Shown: positions 38,262-40,445 of the stretch, in pieces
How the letters are laid out: every line of letters starts with the position of its first letter
Position numbering within the stretch: position 1 is the stretch's first letter
Source: Candidatus Paralachnospira avium
Lineage (GTDB): Bacteria; Bacillota; Clostridia; Lachnospirales; Lachnospiraceae
Assembly (NCBI GenBank): GCA_904420245.1
Contig: CAJFUL010000011.1
Coordinates: forward strand, 1-40,445
Direction of reading: 5' to 3'
Length of the DNA: 40,445 nt
The notes under the pieces: model-generated
Databases searched by the model: none
Seen by the model: the letters and a program-made list of their open reading frames with translations, nothing else
What the model was told of the DNA's origin: nothing
Made by a program: the position numbers and the translations under genes

Positions 38262-39875
38262 CTATTCCGTCCGCAGGATCTCCTGACGCACCGGGAGGAT
38301 CCTGGACGGAGAGACCGAAAGCTCGTCGATCCCCATCCGGATAAACGTCTCTGTCAGAGACGTATCGGCTCCCAGCTCCCCGCAGATCCCCACCAGGCAG
38401 CCCTCCCGGTGACCGTTTTGGATCACCTCTCCGATCAGGCGCAGCACGGCCGGATGGTGAGGATCATAGTATTTGTCCAGCGCCGGATTCTGCCGGTCAA
38501 TGGCCAGAGTATACTGGGTCAGATCATTGGTCCCAATGCTGAAAAAGTCCACTTCCTTGGCCAGGGCATCGCTTATGAGAGCCGCGGCGGGCGTTTCGAT
38601 CATGATCCCCTGCTCCATATGGGCAAAGGCGATCCCTTCCTCGGAAAGCTCGGCCTTCACCTGATCCGCCAGCTTCCGGACCTGCCGCACCTCCTCCACA
38701 GAAGTGATCATCGGATACATAACGGCCAGATTTCCATAGACTCCCGCCCGGAAGACTGCCCTCAGCTGAGTCTTGAACACCTCCGGCCGTTCCAGGCAGA
38801 TCCGGATCGCCCGAAGGCCCATGGCGGGATTCTCTTCCCTGGGGATCCGGAAATATCCCGCCTGCTTATCGGCTCCTATATCCAGAGTGCGGATGATGAC
38901 CCGTTTCCCTCCCATCATCTCCGCCACCGCTTTATAAGCCTGAAACAGCTCTTCTTCTCTGGGATAATCGTCCTTCTCCAGATATAAAAATTCACTCCGG
39001 AACAGTCCAATGCCCTCGGCGTCATTGGCCAGCGCCGAAGCCACATCCGCCACCCCTCCGATATTGGCATAGAGGAGGATCTTCCTGCCGCTCTTTGTGA
39101 CGCTCTCTCTTCCCTTCAGGCTGGCCAGAAGCTGTACCTGCCTTCTGTCCTCCTCAAGCCGCCTCTGCATTTTTTCCAAAGTCTCCTGCTCCGGATCGAT
39201 ATAGAGAACGCCGCTGTATCCGTCCACCACTGCCGTCCGGCCATCCCATTCCGGCCTGACGGCAATGCCCGAGACAGCAGGAATGTTCATGGTCCTGGCC
39301 AGGATCGCCGTATGGGAATTGGATGAGCCAAGCTCTGTCACAAAGGCCAGGAGCCTGCCCTTATCCATCTGCACGGTCTCGCTGGGAGCCAGATCTTCCG
39401 CCGCCAGGATCACCGGTTCCTCCGGGACCTGCTCCCTCTCTTCCTTTCCCTCCAGCGCATCCAAAAGCCTGTCGGTGACGTCGCCCACGTCGGCAGCCCG
39501 CTCCCGGAAATATTCATCCTCCATATCCGAAAACATCTGATAAAAATTTTTCCCTGCCGCGGTCACCGCGTATTCGGCATTGACCTTCTGGGAAACTATG
39601 ATATTCTCAATGGCCGTCACGAAATCCGGATCCTCCAGCATCATCTGGTGAGTCTCAAAAATAGCGGCTCCCACTTCTCCCACTTCCCGCAGAGCCTTCT
39701 CGTAAAGAGCCTTCAGCTCTCCCACCGCCTTCGTTCTGGCCTGCCGGTACCGGCCGATCTCTCCTTCTGTATCTGCCGACTCCTTTCTCACCGCCTGCCT
39801 TTCTTTCTTCCTGTAAAAGAAAAGCTTTCCTATGGCGATCCCCTTCCCCACAGATTTGCCTCTATAACACTCCAT
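38262..39875 (-). CDS. ptsI: PTS enzyme I (phosphoenolpyruvate-protein phosphotransferase)
   Basis: This 537-residue cytosolic enzyme moves phosphate from phosphoenolpyruvate to HPr. The phosphorylated histidine is H188 in GSSNSHTAILART; most enzymes I have GGxTSHTAI here, so the preceding residues are slightly unusual. The PEP-binding barrel has IIRTLDIGADKQ, NPAMGLRAIRICLE, MYPMITSVEEVR and FFSIGTNDLTQYTLAIDR. The C-terminal catalytic cysteine is in VGICGELGAD. It follows ptsH by eight bases, with AGGAGG before its ATG. Length is slightly below the usual ~570. Confidence 0.95.
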   Translation of the reverse strand: MECYRGKSVGKGIAIGKLFFYRKKERQAVRKESADTEGEIGRYRQARTKAVGELKALYEKALREVGEVGAAIFETHQMMLEDPDFVTAIENIIVSQKVNAEYAVTAAGKNFYQMFSDMEDEYFRERAADVGDVTDRLLDALEGKEEREQVPEEPVILAAEDLAPSETVQMDKGRLLAFVTELGSSNSHTAILARTMNIPAVSGIAVRPEWDGRTAVVDGYSGVLYIDPEQETLEKMQRRLEEDRRQVQLLASLKGRESVTKSGRKILLYANIGGVADVASALANDAEGIGLFRSEFLYLEKDDYPREEELFQAYKAVAEMMGGKRVIIRTLDIGADKQAGYFRIPREENPAMGLRAIRICLERPEVFKTQLRAVFRAGVYGNLAVMYPMITSVEEVRQVRKLADQVKAELSEEGIAFAHMEQGIMIETPAAALISDALAKEVDFFSIGTNDLTQYTLAIDRQNPALDKYYDPHHPAVLRLIGEVIQNGHREGCLVGICGELGADTSLTETFIRMGIDELSVSPSRILPVRQEILRTE

Positions 39876-39883
39876 GCGGCCTC

Positions 39884-40141
39884 CTACAAATTCTCTCTGA
39901 AAAATTCCTCCATCCTGGCCAGGGATGTTTCTTCATCCCCGCCCTCCACGGTTACTGTCACCTGGGCGCCCTGCTTCACACCAAGCCCCATGACTCCAAA
40001 TAAGCTTTCGCCGTCCGCCTTCCGTCCCTCCGTCTCCAGCGTCACCCTGGAATCCAGCTCCTTCACCAGCTTTACCAGCTTTCCGGCAGGTCTCGCATGG
40101 ATCCCGATCTCATCCTGTATCTGATATTGAAACGATCTCAT
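39884..40141 (-). CDS. ptsH: PTS phosphocarrier protein HPr
   Basis: This is an 85-residue phosphocarrier. H15 in GIHARPAG accepts phosphate from enzyme I. S46 in GESLFGVMGLG is the HPr-kinase target used in Gram-positive carbon catabolite repression. It is the first gene of the ptsH-ptsI pair, with AGGAGGAGAG before its ATG. A weak candidate promoter (TTGAGG, 18 bases, TAGATT, about 40180-40212) lies upstream on the minus strand. Length matches the family. Confidence 0.96.
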   Translation of the reverse strand: MRSFQYQIQDEIGIHARPAGKLVKLVKELDSRVTLETEGRKADGESLFGVMGLGVKQGAQVTVTVEGGDEETSLARMEEFFRENL

Positions 40142-40261
40142 GGCTCTCCTCCTATTTTACCAAATCTGCCGCCCTGACGGCAATCTAAACTTAGTATTTC
40201 CAGAGCCTCAAAAATCTTGCATCCGAAACCATGGATCTCGGGGTCTCAAGTCCCACCATTT

Positions 40262-40304
40262 AAAAATGCTTCCGCGAAAGCTATACAGCCAGCGAAAGCA
40301 TTTT
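40262..40304. terminator. Bidirectional terminator upstream of ptsH
   Basis: AAAATGCTTCCGC (40263-40275) and GCGAAAGCATTTT (40292-40304) pair over 13 positions with one mismatch. On the minus strand it ends in TTTTT and lies 50 bases after the stop of the gene cut by the right edge. Confidence 0.8.
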
Positions 40305-40353
40305 CCATCCGTCATATGAATTTTTCTATCCGGATCCTCTTTTTCTTTTGCGC

Positions 40354-40445
40354 CTAGTCCTGTTCTTCCGCCAGCTTGGCCGTTTCCTCTTCCGCCCAAT
40401 CTTCAAATTCAGAAAAAGCTGTCACATCGGAATCTCCAGTCCATA
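40354..40445 (-). CDS. C-terminal fragment of an unknown gene (runs off the right edge)
   Basis: The last 29 codons of a minus-strand frame are visible, with TAG at 40354-40356. The residues read WTGDSDVTAFSEFEDWAEEE then TAKLAEEQD, an acidic helical tail. A terminator follows 50 bases downstream, which supports a real gene end. No family can be assigned from so little. Confidence 0.6.
   Translation of the reverse strand, partial: WTGDSDVTAFSEFEDWAEEETAKLAEEQD

Overview
The window looks like chromosomal DNA of a high-GC Gram-positive anaerobe of the class Clostridia, most likely Lachnospiraceae-like. The evidence is a T-box leader on tyrS, strong AGGAGG ribosome sites, GTG and TTG starts, lipobox lipoproteins, a PxTG-type wall anchor and a PTS HPr with the regulatory serine. 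The placement is inferred from gene content and style; no search was run. Most genes lie on the minus strand.

Left end (1-1.8 kb): two consensus promoters with a boxA-like leader read off the left edge on the minus strand, as before an rRNA operon. A small P-loop kinase and an N-acetylmuramoyl-alanine amidase follow. From 1.8 to 11.1 kb there is an uptake and catabolism block. A ProC-like dehydrogenase and a LacI-type repressor form one unit. The repressor ends at a terminator, then comes a consensus promoter with a perfect 14-bp LacI-type operator in its spacer. That promoter drives livH-livM-livG-livF and a HAAT-type binding lipoprotein. An SDR oxidoreductase and a nitroreductase with a long N-terminal extension follow beyond a terminator.

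From 11.2 to 13.4 kb there is a large serine recombinase translationally coupled to a 41-residue protein, then an intergenic region dense in inverted repeats. A diverged relative of part of that region lies near 36.4 kb. From 13.4 to 19.7 kb is a phosphonate block: phnX, an iron-type alcohol dehydrogenase, and phnD-phnC-phnE-phnE, with a DeoR-type regulator upstream. No PhnW transaminase is present, so hydroxyethylphosphonate is a plausible substrate.

From 19.7 to 31 kb is an envelope block. One unit pairs a YibE/F membrane protein with a 1761-residue wall-anchored protein that carries a PHP metallo-phosphoesterase domain. A second unit, closed by its own terminator, has four tightly packed genes: a lipoprotein fusing a solute-binding domain to a VWA domain, XpaC, a second solute-binding protein, and TelA. 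This four-gene module is the best candidate for an undescribed system.

From 31 to 35.3 kb a P-type ATPase with the ion-site motifs of Na+/K+-ATPases is overlapped by two TrkA-type regulators. To the right are a ferredoxin-nitroreductase fusion and tyrS behind a tyrosine T-box (both plus strand), then ptsH-ptsI and the 3' end of an unknown gene on the minus strand.
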